Positions 26,454-34,283 of a DNA stretch of 39,586 bases are shown here, piece by piece (within the stretch, counting starts at the first letter, position 1; each line of letters opens with the position of its first letter). Position numbers and translations under genes: made by a program. The notes under the pieces are model-generated. The model had not been told where the DNA came from, did not search any database, and saw nothing but the letters and a program-made list of their open reading frames with translations. Source of the stretch: Gammaproteobacteria bacterium (lineage in GTDB: Bacteria; Pseudomonadota; Gammaproteobacteria; Arenicellales; Arenicellaceae); NCBI GenBank assembly GCA_017854775.1, contig JAFMHC010000017.1, positions 1 to 39,586 of the forward strand, in the 5' to 3' direction.

Positions 26454-27104
26454 ATGCGTACTCCATTAAAATTTATTATTGTTCCATTGCTGCTTAAATG
26501 GACAATGACTCTAGTTACCATGACCTGCCGCGTGCGCTGGCACGACAGAGAGATTGCTGAGCAGTTCGAGCAAACTGGCTCGCCAGTGGTCTTTGCTATG
26601 TGGCACAACTGCTCAACGTTTTCTCCGTGGGCGATGAAGGGCCGGAATTTGACCTGCATGGTGAGTGCCAGCCGCGATGGTGAATACATTGCTCGATTAG
26701 CCGCATTATTTGGCAACCGAACCATCCGTGGTTCGAGTTCTAAAGGATCGTCGGCGGCGACCCGAGCGGTGCTTAAACTACTTCGCAGTGGCGAATCAGT
26801 AGCATTGACACCTGATGGCCCTCGAGGGCCCAAGTATGCAGTGCAGCCAGGGATTGTCTGGTTGGCGGCTGCGGCACACGCGCCGATTGTGCCGTTTCAC
26901 ATCGAAGCCAGCCGACAATGGGTGCTCAATAGTTGGGATAATCACCGTTTTCCGAAACCTTTTTCAACTATTCATATTGGCTTTGGTAAGCCGATCACGA
27001 TTGATCGGGTCTTATTTAAACAAGATCCTGAGCAAGCGGCAAAGCGTGTTCAGCAAACCATGATGGACAACGTTAACAAGCTCAAAGCGGCGGCACGCGG
27101 CTAA
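26454..27104 (+). CDS. DUF374 lysophospholipid acyltransferase-family protein
   Basis: A 216-residue protein of the DUF374 branch of the acyltransferase superfamily. A hydrophobic N-terminus (about 7-25) suggests membrane attachment. The HX4D-like active site is replaced by the family's WHNCSTFSPW and ASRDGEYIARLAALFG. RGSSSKGSSAATRAVLKLLRSGESVALTPDGPRGPKYAVQPGIVWLA is the strongest signature. Some DUF374 proteins act on lipid A or outer-membrane lipids. It lies 84 bases after lpxD and 10 before an arsenate reductase gene. Substrate is not known; a lipid A role is inference from the neighbour. Confidence 0.87.
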   Translation: MRTPLKFIIVPLLLKWTMTLVTMTCRVRWHDREIAEQFEQTGSPVVFAMWHNCSTFSPWAMKGRNLTCMVSASRDGEYIARLAALFGNRTIRGSSSKGSSAATRAVLKLLRSGESVALTPDGPRGPKYAVQPGIVWLAAAAHAPIVPFHIEASRQWVLNSWDNHRFPKPFSTIHIGFGKPITIDRVLFKQDPEQAAKRVQQTMMDNVNKLKAAARG

Positions 27105-27114
27105 ACCAAAACAC

Positions 27115-27591
27115 ATGAAATTATTATTTATCTGCACACATAATCGGTGTCGCAGTATTTTAGCCGAAGCCATAGTCAGGCATATTTCTGATGCAACAAT
27201 TGTAGCCAAAAGCGCGGGTAGCTCGCCGCAAGGAGAAGTACACCCTTTAACGCTAAAGTACTTAAACGAACATAAGATATCGACTCACGGCCTGTGCAGC
27301 CAGTCTTGGAATCAATTCGAAGATTACAATCCTGATGCAATTCTGACTCTCTGCGATAGCGCAGCGCAAGAAAGCTGCCCTGTTTGGTTTGAGCAGTCAG
27401 TGCAAGTACATTGGGGGCTTAGTGATCCCTCGAAAGAAGTTGTTGATGAAGACCGTCAGCGTGCCCTGTTTGATTCCACTATTAGTATATTAGAGCGTCG
27501 CATTCGGGCGTTACTTGAGATCGATCAATCGTCATTGGCTGGCGATGGATTGCGGTCAAAGCTCAATCAAATTGCGGCTCAGATTGTTTAA
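27115..27591 (+). CDS. arsC: Thioredoxin-type arsenate reductase (LMW phosphatase family)
   Basis: A 158-residue protein with the phosphatase P-loop CTHNRCRS (C7, N10, C12, R13, S14). Two further cysteines, C80 and C88 in TLCDSAAQESCPVW, have the spacing of the redox relay in thioredoxin-coupled ArsC, so all three catalytic cysteines are present. HWGLSDPSK matches the family's substrate-loop region. No arsR, arsB or acr3 is nearby, so this is not a standard ars operon. It follows the DUF374 gene by 10 bases. Confidence 0.88.
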   Translation: MKLLFICTHNRCRSILAEAIVRHISDATIVAKSAGSSPQGEVHPLTLKYLNEHKISTHGLCSQSWNQFEDYNPDAILTLCDSAAQESCPVWFEQSVQVHWGLSDPSKEVVDEDRQRALFDSTISILERRIRALLEIDQSSLAGDGLRSKLNQIAAQIV

Positions 27592-27683
27592 GCTATACTA
27601 ATGTCCACAGATGTTTATAGCACCCTACACAATAGACTTTTTTCACTCAAAAAATTCTTAGCGAAACTATCAAAGGTATCAAA

Positions 27684-28610
27684 ATGAAAGCGAATAATAT
27701 TCTCGACACCATCGGTAACACTCCTCATATACGCATTAATAAATTATTTGGCTCGGATGCAAACGTTTGGATTAAATCTGAAAAAGGTAATCCAGGCGGC
27801 TCTATTAAAGATCGAATCGCACTGGCGATGATCGAAGAGGCTGAGAAATCTGGCGCGCTAAAGCCAGGCGACACTATTATCGAACCAACCTCAGGCAACA
27901 CAGGTGTCGGTTTGGCAATGGTGGCCGCGATCAAAGGCTATAAGCTGATATTGGTAATGCCAGAAAGTATGTCGGTCGAACGTCGACGTTTAATGTTAGC
28001 TTATGGCGCGTCGCTGGAACTCACGCCTAAGGAAAAAGGGATGGGCGGAGCGATTGCCAAGGCGCAGGAAATGATCGACCAAACGACTAGTTCATGGATG
28101 CCGCAGCAGTTTGAAAATCCAGCTAATGTTGATGTGCATGTGCAGACAACGGCGAAAGAAATCATCGCTGATTTTCCTGAAGGCGTTGACGTGTTGATTA
28201 CCGGCGTTGGTACCGGCGGCCATATTACCGGCTGTGCTCAGGCGCTGAAGAAAGTGTGGCCGAACCTCAAAGTGTTTGCCGTGGAGCCAACCTTATCTCC
28301 GGTCATTAGTGGCGGCAAGCCTGGGCCGCATCCTATTCAGGGTATTGGTGCTGGCTTTATCCCGGCTAATTTACACACAGACCTATTAGATGGGGCTATT
28401 GGCGTAGATGCCGACGATGCACGGGAAATGGGTCGCCGATCCGCGACTGAAGAAGGCATGTTAGTCGGCATTTCGTCGGGCGCAACCTTAGCTGCAATTG
28501 CTCAGCATTTACAAGAGTCAGATGCTAAAGACGCGACTATTCTTGGTTTTAATTATGACACTGGTGAGCGATACTTGTCGGTTGCTGAATACTTGCCGCA
28601 AGAGAGCTAG
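27684..28610 (+). CDS. cysK: Cysteine synthase (O-acetylserine sulfhydrylase)
   Basis: A 308-residue PLP enzyme making cysteine from O-acetylserine and sulfide. PLP lysine K42 lies in [34 protein letters not shown] is the substrate loop, [10 protein letters not shown] the phosphate-binding loop and [11 protein letters not shown] the C-terminal motif. AAAGG lies nine bases before the ATG. It converges on the radical SAM gene with only 16 bases between stops. Confidence 0.95.
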   Translation: MKANNILDTIGNTPHIRINKLFGSDANVWIKSEKGNPGGSIKDRIALAMIEEAEKSGALKPGDTIIEPTSGNTGVGLAMVAAIKGYKLILVMPESMSVERRRLMLAYGASLELTPKEKGMGGAIAKAQEMIDQTTSSWMPQQFENPANVDVHVQTTAKEIIADFPEGVDVLITGVGTGGHITGCAQALKKVWPNLKVFAVEPTLSPVISGGKPGPHPIQGIGAGFIPANLHTDLLDGAIGVDADDAREMGRRSATEEGMLVGISSGATLAAIAQHLQESDAKDATILGFNYDTGERYLSVAEYLPQES

Positions 28611-28626
28611 TTTTCTCGCCAGCCTA

Positions 28627-29565
28627 TTAGCTAGGTGTTGTCAAATTTTTGAGTTGGTTGTCAGTCGAACCACCGAGTCCTCGAACCGTCGAGTCGTCGA
28701 ACCGCTCAATATATTGGCAGCGCTGACAAAGGTTTTCTACCAGCTGGCGCTGCTTAAAACCTTTGATGATATCTTGTGCTCGGCGTGAGCCGAGTATCTC
28801 AAGCACGGGTGTGTCGGCTATGTTGCCTAATGGAATTGCGGCTTCTTTATCTAAGCAGCAAGGCACCACGGTACCGTCGGCCAAGATGCCAAAGTGTGAA
28901 GACAAACCATGGCACCTGCCGCTTGTTCCAAGCACCGGTAGATCTAAGCTGGGCCAAATGAATTCGGTATCAAAGTGTAGGTAAAGTCGCCCTTTGATAT
29001 TAATACTTTTACGTTTGCGAACGTCTATCTCGCTGGGCGCTTGGAAATCAAAACGCTGGCAGATACGTTCTAGCATTTGAGTGTTCGGCGTTTGGCTGCC
29101 GAGCGGGTCATTCAAATTCCATAGTCTGAAATTCAAATACAGTTCTGGCCGCTCAATTAGAGCGCGCTCAGTGAAGCCGAATATGCGTTCTAGATAGTTA
29201 CTCGGGTCTTTATTCGGGAAATTGTCAAAAAAGCTGTGTAATGAAAAATTGATTTGGTGAAATCGACGGTGCAGCATTAAGTCGTATTTTTCGGGCCTGA
29301 GAAGTACGCCATTGGTGACTAGAAAGATATTCGCGCTGTGTTGGTCGCAAATCTCAATCATCTGTTCCAGCTCTGGGTGAACCAAGGGGTCGCCCATCAG
29401 GTGAAAGCAGATCAGCTCAGCGATGGGGGCAACTTGCTCTACGGCTTGACGGAACAGGTCGATGTCCATCATCTTATTGTCACGAATCACCGCAGGGCAA
29501 AAACTGCATTGTAAATTACAGATATTGCTTATTTCAATATGAACTTTATGAAAGCGCTTTTTCAC
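28627..29565 (-). CDS. Radical SAM/SPASM-domain protein of unknown substrate
   Basis: A protein of about 312 residues. The radical SAM cluster motif CNLQCSFC (C16, C20, C23) follows VHIEISNI, and FHLMGDPLVHPEL and FLVTNGVLL belong to the barrel. C-terminal cysteines (GRCHGL, DGTVVPCCLD, ENLCQRCQY) form a SPASM-type domain for extra iron-sulfur clusters. I chose GTG at 29565, giving MKKRFHKVHIEISNICNL, the usual family beginning and lying five bases after the SPOR gene stop; an ATG at 29661 would overlap that gene by 92 bases. Many SPASM proteins modify peptides, but no precursor peptide is adjacent. The last 20 residues are encoded by a 16-bp repeat. Confidence 0.82.
   Translation of the reverse strand: MKKRFHKVHIEISNICNLQCSFCPAVIRDNKMMDIDLFRQAVEQVAPIAELICFHLMGDPLVHPELEQMIEICDQHSANIFLVTNGVLLRPEKYDLMLHRRFHQINFSLHSFFDNFPNKDPSNYLERIFGFTERALIERPELYLNFRLWNLNDPLGSQTPNTQMLERICQRFDFQAPSEIDVRKRKSINIKGRLYLHFDTEFIWPSLDLPVLGTSGRCHGLSSHFGILADGTVVPCCLDKEAAIPLGNIADTPVLEILGSRRAQDIIKGFKQRQLVENLCQRCQYIERFDDSTVRGLGGSTDNQLKNLTTPS
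28665..28711. repeat. 16-bp tandem repeat in the 3' end of the radical SAM gene
   Basis: The units TCGAACCACCGAGTCC (28665-28680) and TCGAACCGTCGAGTCG (28681-28696) are followed by a partial TCGAACCG. The period is not a multiple of three, so each unit is read in a different frame and the tail is not a peptide repeat. Confidence 0.65.
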
Positions 29566-29569
29566 TTTG

Positions 29570-30160
29570 CTATAGGTTTTTTTTGACGGTAAACACAAAT
29601 GGGCGAACGCCAAGTTTTTGCAACTTATTTTTCGCCGTTTTGGCTTTGCGTTTGTCGGCATAGGGGCCTAAGCGAACCCGGTATAGAGTGCCTTTAGCCT
29701 CGGATGAACGAGCTTGGGTAATTGATTTAAAACCCTTGAGTGCCAGACGGGCACGCAGTCTTTCGGCATCTGCATGAGATCTGAACGAGGCTGCTTGAAG
29801 ATAATAGTCGAGATCGTTTCGTGCTTTAGTCGGTGTTGCATTGGGCAAATCGTCAGGCATGATTTGCTCAATATCGGGTAGCAAGGTGTAGAAGTCGAAT
29901 TCCTTTTCCGTACTTTTGTTCTTGATTAGCTCATCGATCGCCTTATCTTCGGCGTTGGTCACCGACTCAGTGGATTCAAATAGTGCTTTCAGGCCAGCAC
30001 CAAACTGTGAGTCGCCATTCTGCGCCCCGTTCAATAATGCACCTAACACCATACCTGAAATCAAGATAACCAGCATCAGCCCCCAAGGGATATTGCGGTT
30101 TTGTTTAGCCTTTTTAGGTTTGCTTTTAGGCTTTGGTTTAATACGTCTTGCTTGTGGCAT
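29570..30160 (-). CDS. ftsN: SPOR-domain cell-division protein, FtsN-like
   Basis: A 196-residue bitopic membrane protein. A very basic cytoplasmic N-terminus (RRIKPKPKSKPKKAKQNR) precedes one membrane helix (about 25-44, WGLMLVILISGMVLGALLNG). A linker of about 80 residues leads to a C-terminal SPOR domain (about 116-194, YYLQAASFRSHADAERLRARLALKGF...YRVRLGPYADKRKAKTAKNKLQKLGVRPFVF) that binds denuded peptidoglycan at the septum. It follows argS by 22 bases, the same order as in many gammaproteobacteria, which supports FtsN. It is shorter than E. coli FtsN (319 residues). Confidence 0.85.
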   Translation of the reverse strand: MPQARRIKPKPKSKPKKAKQNRNIPWGLMLVILISGMVLGALLNGAQNGDSQFGAGLKALFESTESVTNAEDKAIDELIKNKSTEKEFDFYTLLPDIEQIMPDDLPNATPTKARNDLDYYLQAASFRSHADAERLRARLALKGFKSITQARSSEAKGTLYRVRLGPYADKRKAKTAKNKLQKLGVRPFVFTVKKNL

Positions 30161-30182
30161 AGTTTTCTATAAATAGACTGTG

Positions 30183-32060
30183 TTACATAGACTCAGGAGC
30201 GCCAACACCCAAGATGCCAAGGCCGTTCTTCAAGGTTTGTCTGGTTGCTGAACACAGAGCTAGCATTGCGTTACGTTGGGCGGTGTCCGCATCGAGAATC
30301 TTTGTTGCAGCATAATACGACTGTAGCGCGGTAGCTAAATCACGCAAATAGTAGGTGATTTGATGAGGCTCAAAGTTAGTAGCCGCTGTTTGCACTAACT
30401 CTGGGAACCGTTGTAACAAAGTCAGCAAGCTGTTCTCTTGGTCGCTCATTAGTAGGCCGAAATCGGCGTGGTTTATCGAGCTAGTATCGATGCCTCGCTC
30501 GTCTGCGGTTTTAAAAATACGACAAATCCGCGCATGCGCGTATTGCACGTAGTACATCGGATTGTCTTTACTCTGCGACTTGGCGAGATCAAGGTCGAAG
30601 TCCATGTGCTGTTCAGATTTACGTTGTACGTAGAAGAATCGAGCCGCATCAGAGCCGACTTCTTCGCGTAATTCTCGTAGCGTGACAAAGTTGCCGCTGC
30701 GGGTCGACATGCCGATTTTTTCGCCACCTCGATAAAGCACTGCGAACTGCACTAGTACTACCTTTAGCTTGTCTTTGTCTAGGCCAAGAGCCTCTAAGGA
30801 GGCTTTAACGCGAGGGATATAGCCATGATGGTCTGAGCCCCAAACATTGATGGCGAGATCAAAGCCGCGCTCAAGTTTGTCGGCGTGATAGGCAATGTCA
30901 GAGGCAAAGTAGGTTGGTTGGCCGTTGTCGCGAATTACTACACGATCTTTCTCGTCGCCGTAGTCGGTGGTCTTAAACCACCAAGCGCCGCCTTTTTCAT
31001 AGACGTCGCCAGAGGCCTTAAGTTTGTCGATAGCTTTATCTATTTTACCTTGGTCAAACAGCGAGCGCTCAGAAAACCAAGTGTCGTAATCAACACCAAA
31101 TTCGCCTAAATCTTGGCGAATATCTTCAAGGATTGAATCTAGCGCTCGTTTAAAGAAAAGCTCGAAGCCTTTATCACCTAACTGTGTTTTGGCAAATTCA
31201 ATTCGTGCATCCAGCGATTCTTCCAAAAAGCGCTTTTCAAATTTTTCGGTAAACTCATCAACTGATAAATTTAGCGCTTTTCTTTGTTTTTCAAAAACAT
31301 CTTCAGGCATGGCATTGAGTTCAATTAATGCTGAGGATTGGTCGCGGTTTAGGCTGGCACTATTATAAGCCTCAAGAGAGATTGCGTGTGCTTGACCATG
31401 TGTTTCGGCCATGTCTTGGCCATAGCTGTTTACATAGTCACCCTTGTAGCAATTACTTGGCAGATCAACCGACAACCCATTGGCTTGCAAGTATCGAATC
31501 CAAACGCTGACTGCCAGAATATCCATCTGACGACCGGCATCATTAACATAGTATTCTCGCTCGACGGTATTGCCAGCCGCCGCGAGCACGCGAGCTAGGG
31601 CATCGCCATAAGCCGCGCCACGACCGTGGCCAACGTGCAGCGGTCCGGTAGGATTTGCCGAGACAAACTCGACCATGATTCTTTGTTTTGAATTAGGCTC
31701 ACCTAATCCGTAGTGATCGCCTTGCTCGAACACGCTATTGAGCACCGAGTAGCGTGCGTCTTGTGCCAAAAACACGTTGATAAAACCGGGCCCGGCAATA
31801 TCGACTTTAGTAATTAATCCATCACTTGGAAGTGCCGCGACGATCAGGTCGGCCAATTCACGTGGGTTGCGGCGAGCCGGTTTGGCAAGAGTCATCGCTA
31901 AATTGGTTGCAAAGTCTCCGTGCTCCTTCTGTCGAGTGCGTTCGAATTGAACGCTTACCTCGTGTTCAGCAGGGATTACTTGGTCAGCCTTAAGCTGCTT
32001 TATCGCCTGATTAAACAGGGCTTGTAACTGGTCTTTCAAGTTGCTTTCTCTTTTCGCCAA
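30183..32060 (-). CDS. argS: Arginyl-tRNA synthetase
   Basis: A 625-residue class I synthetase. The N-terminal Arg-tRNA-specific domain (about 1-115) is followed by FVSANPTGPLHVGHGRGAAYGDAL, where HVGH is the HIGH motif. KIGMSTRSGNFVTL is the KMSKS-like region, and NPMYYVQYAHARICRIF begins the anticodon-binding helical domain. It is somewhat longer than E. coli ArgS (577), mainly in insertions around residues 180-260. It starts the minus-strand group argS-ftsN-radical SAM. priA, often upstream, is not present. Confidence 0.97.
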   Translation of the reverse strand: MAKRESNLKDQLQALFNQAIKQLKADQVIPAEHEVSVQFERTRQKEHGDFATNLAMTLAKPARRNPRELADLIVAALPSDGLITKVDIAGPGFINVFLAQDARYSVLNSVFEQGDHYGLGEPNSKQRIMVEFVSANPTGPLHVGHGRGAAYGDALARVLAAAGNTVEREYYVNDAGRQMDILAVSVWIRYLQANGLSVDLPSNCYKGDYVNSYGQDMAETHGQAHAISLEAYNSASLNRDQSSALIELNAMPEDVFEKQRKALNLSVDEFTEKFEKRFLEESLDARIEFAKTQLGDKGFELFFKRALDSILEDIRQDLGEFGVDYDTWFSERSLFDQGKIDKAIDKLKASGDVYEKGGAWWFKTTDYGDEKDRVVIRDNGQPTYFASDIAYHADKLERGFDLAINVWGSDHHGYIPRVKASLEALGLDKDKLKVVLVQFAVLYRGGEKIGMSTRSGNFVTLRELREEVGSDAARFFYVQRKSEQHMDFDLDLAKSQSKDNPMYYVQYAHARICRIFKTADERGIDTSSINHADFGLLMSDQENSLLTLLQRFPELVQTAATNFEPHQITYYLRDLATALQSYYAATKILDADTAQRNAMLALCSATRQTLKNGLGILGVGAPESM

Positions 32061-32337
32061 TGTCTGGCTAACCGGGGGCTATTAATAGACCGAGATTTTA
32101 ACGTGTTATGGATTCGGAAAATAGGCTTGGATTGGGGTTATTAACTGATCAATTACTTGCATTGCTCAGCATTTTAGGCGAAACCCGCGTTACTCGCCCA
32201 TTTGCTTACCCTAAAGGTGGCAAGTTTTGGCATAGCAAAGTTCCGCCATCATTGTCTACGTACTTGGTTGTGCAATGCCTTGGCGACTAATCAACCTTGC
32301 CTATAAATAGCTCTCATGTATTTTTCAAATCAGTCGA

Positions 32338-33285
32338 TTAAGCGGCCCGTTTGTGTTGCCACCAAAACACCAATCCCTGGGCATTCAAATCGGCATCGAG
32401 TTTTATCCAATGACGCGCGGTTGCTTCATCTATGTTACTAATCTCATTCAGACAGCGGCGGACTAAATATTGGTTTAAATCTTGCGCTAAAACGGTTTCA
32501 AATTGATCGCCAGAATCGGCGGCTTTTTGGGTCAGCATGACGTAGTCGTCGATTTGCTCATGCAGGCCAGCGATGATTCTTGCGCTTGGTGTTACCGAGC
32601 TATAGTGGGTTAGGTATAAGGTGTCCGGCTTATAGCTCATAACTCGGTCAATTGAGGCATGCAGTGCTTCGGGATTAAACTGCACTGGCGTAGTTGTCGG
32701 CGCAATAAAGGCGTGGTTTTCGTCACGAAGCGCGCGGTAGCCAACGCCAAGGGTATCACCGGTGAATATGCTATTGGTTTGCTCATCAATAATACAATGG
32801 TGATGATTGGCGTGTCCGGGGGTATCGATAAACGTTAGTGGTCGGCCAGAAAAATCGATCGTTTCACCATCCGCAGGTTGATAAATGCGGCTGGCATCTA
32901 TTGGGCTGATTTCACCATAGAGGCGATTAAATTCTTGCGCGCCATAAACGGCACTAGCGCCGGCAACCAACTTGCTTGGGTCAGCCATGTGTCGAGCGCC
33001 TTTGGGGTGCACGATTAGCTGGGCTTGAGGACAAAGCTGCATTAACGCGCTGGCGCCACCAGCATGATCCAAATGAATGTGGGTAAGAATTATGTAATCG
33101 ACATCGTCATAACTAAGGCCGAGTTCGGTAAGCGCAGCAAGTACCTGAGGCACAGAATATTGAGTGCCGGTGTCGACAATAGCAATGCGCTTATTTGAGC
33201 GCACTAAGTGTATAGAGGCTAGCTGAGGTTGGTGATACAACGCATCGACAGTATAGATATCAGTATTTGGCAGGGTTTGTAGCAT
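32338..33285 (-). CDS. MBL-fold metallo-hydrolase
   Basis: A 315-residue metallo-beta-lactamase-fold protein. The metal-binding signature is THIHLDHAGG (about 68-77); further ligands are the His of TPGHANHH (about 152-159), the Asp of FTGDTLGVG, and the His of YLTHYS. Proteins of this branch act as hydrolases of thioesters, lactones or similar. It has no signal peptide. It is divergent from the bufferin precursor with 153 bases between them; a functional link is possible but not shown. Confidence 0.88.
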   Translation of the reverse strand: MLQTLPNTDIYTVDALYHQPQLASIHLVRSNKRIAIVDTGTQYSVPQVLAALTELGLSYDDVDYIILTHIHLDHAGGASALMQLCPQAQLIVHPKGARHMADPSKLVAGASAVYGAQEFNRLYGEISPIDASRIYQPADGETIDFSGRPLTFIDTPGHANHHHCIIDEQTNSIFTGDTLGVGYRALRDENHAFIAPTTTPVQFNPEALHASIDRVMSYKPDTLYLTHYSSVTPSARIIAGLHEQIDDYVMLTQKAADSGDQFETVLAQDLNQYLVRRCLNEISNIDEATARHWIKLDADLNAQGLVFWWQHKRAA

Positions 33286-33438
33286 TGAGTGGTCCGCTAG
33301 TAATGAAAAACCTTAATTAAGTGCAACATTAATGTTAAATATATTTAAACGTTTAATATAGTTGTAAGCTATCAGTTAATTGATAGTTCTTTAGAAGTGT
33401 AACATTCAAAACATTCATTTATTGAGGTCATACACACC
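33286..33438. promoter_or_regulatory. Divergent control region of MBL hydrolase and bufferin operon
   Basis: A very A/T-rich region. CTATCAGTTAATTGATAG at 33369-33386 is a near-perfect 18-bp palindrome (16 of 18 positions) and AACATTAATGTT around 33325 is a perfect one. The first lies about 50 bases before the first precursor start and may be an operator. TTGAGGTC near 33422 supplies a distant ribosome site. No sigma-factor or anti-sigma gene is adjacent. Confidence 0.4.
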
Positions 33439-33840
33439 ATGAAAAACGAAAAACTAATCAACAATTCAAAGAAAACTTTTGCTTCGGCGATCGCAACGTC
33501 AGTTTTAGCAACCGCACTTCTTAGCGTCTCTGGGGTAGCGTCAGCAGCATCAACCGAGCGTTGTGCCGATGTTGTAAAAGGTGGTAAGAATGGATGTGCG
33601 ATTAAAGCCCTGGGCACTTCTTGTCAAGGTCAAGCAACTGACGATAATACCGTTGGGGCTTGGATTAAAGTACCTACCGGCACCTGTGGCAATATTGTAA
33701 GCATTTGTGCTTCTACTGCTGAAGCGCCAGAGGGCACCTCTGAGAAAAAACTTAAAAAAGCCTGTGAGAAAATTGCAGAGCAAAGCGACTCATCTGTTGC
33801 TGGTGGTCGTTTAGTAGACAAAGTTGGCGAGTCTATTTAA
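33439..33840 (+). CDS. Divergent DUF2282/bufferin-type precursor with C-terminal extension
   Basis: A 133-residue exported protein. The signal peptide is unusually long (about 1-37, ending ASAAS). The mature part starts with [14 protein letters not shown] and contains GTSCQGQA and [10 protein letters not shown], the same four-cysteine frame as the DUF2282 protein encoded next (C42, C53, C62, C83). Two extra cysteines (C90, C109) and about 45 extra C-terminal residues distinguish it. DUF2282 proteins with MNIO genes are copper-binding RiPP precursors (bufferins, GigP) whose cysteines become thiooxazoles. The diverged core suggests a second substrate of the same enzyme. Confidence 0.75.
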   Translation: MKNEKLINNSKKTFASAIATSVLATALLSVSGVASAASTERCADVVKGGKNGCAIKALGTSCQGQATDDNTVGAWIKVPTGTCGNIVSICASTAEAPEGTSEKKLKKACEKIAEQSDSSVAGGRLVDKVGESI

Positions 33841-33940
33841 ACCGCACTATTTATTTTAAGATGTTGGTTAGTACCTGTTAAAGTTCTTACCTAAAGGTGA
33901 GGGCTTTATTTTTTAATGAGTAATGGAACGGAGTATTTAT

Positions 33941-34219
33941 ATGAAATCTAATTTAAAAGCATCGGCCGCAGCGGCCTCAATTTTAGCGTTGGCATTAGTG
34001 GCTAATTCTGGGCTAGCCCACGCAGGCAAAGAAGGCTATGAAAAATGCCAAGGGGTTGCTAAGGCAGGCATGAATGACTGTGGTGCCAATGGACATAGTT
34101 GTGCCGGTCAGGCAGAAGTAGATGGCGACAAAAACGAATGGGTTTATGTGCCTGAAGGAACCTGTGACAAAATAGTTGGTGGTACGGTTAAAGCTGCCAA
34201 AAAGGAAGCTAAGTCATAG
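33941..34219 (+). CDS. bufA: DUF2282 bufferin precursor (BufA/GigP type)
   Basis: A 92-residue precursor with signal peptide (about 1-28, GLAHAG). The mature core shows the full family pattern: [49 protein letters not shown], with cysteines at 36, 47, 54 and 75. In bufferins the signal peptide is also the recognition leader and an MNIO enzyme converts core cysteines into copper-binding heterocycles before export. I use the ATG at 33941, preceded by GGAG; the frame can be extended six codons. The MNIO gene follows 64 bases later. Confidence 0.9.
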   Translation: MKSNLKASAAAASILALALVANSGLAHAGKEGYEKCQGVAKAGMNDCGANGHSCAGQAEVDGDKNEWVYVPEGTCDKIVGGTVKAAKKEAKS

Positions 34220-34283
34220 TTAGGCTAGCTACTTAATTCTGCGTTGTCTTGTCAGGTTTTATTAGAGCTAAATACTCTAACAT

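Noticed and set aside
27115-27591. Arsenic resistance operon
   Set aside because: Only the reductase is present; there is no arsR, arsB or acr3 within the window.
29566-29661. Longer radical SAM start (ATG at 29661)
   Set aside because: It would overlap the SPOR gene by 92 bases, and the extra 32 residues look unlike the family, whose proteins begin right before the conserved strand encoded after the GTG at 29565.
32108-32290. 60-codon frame in the gap between argS and the MBL hydrolase
   Set aside because: No ribosome site, no recognisable domain, and it lies over the likely argS promoter region. Kept out as a gene; the gap otherwise shows nothing clear.
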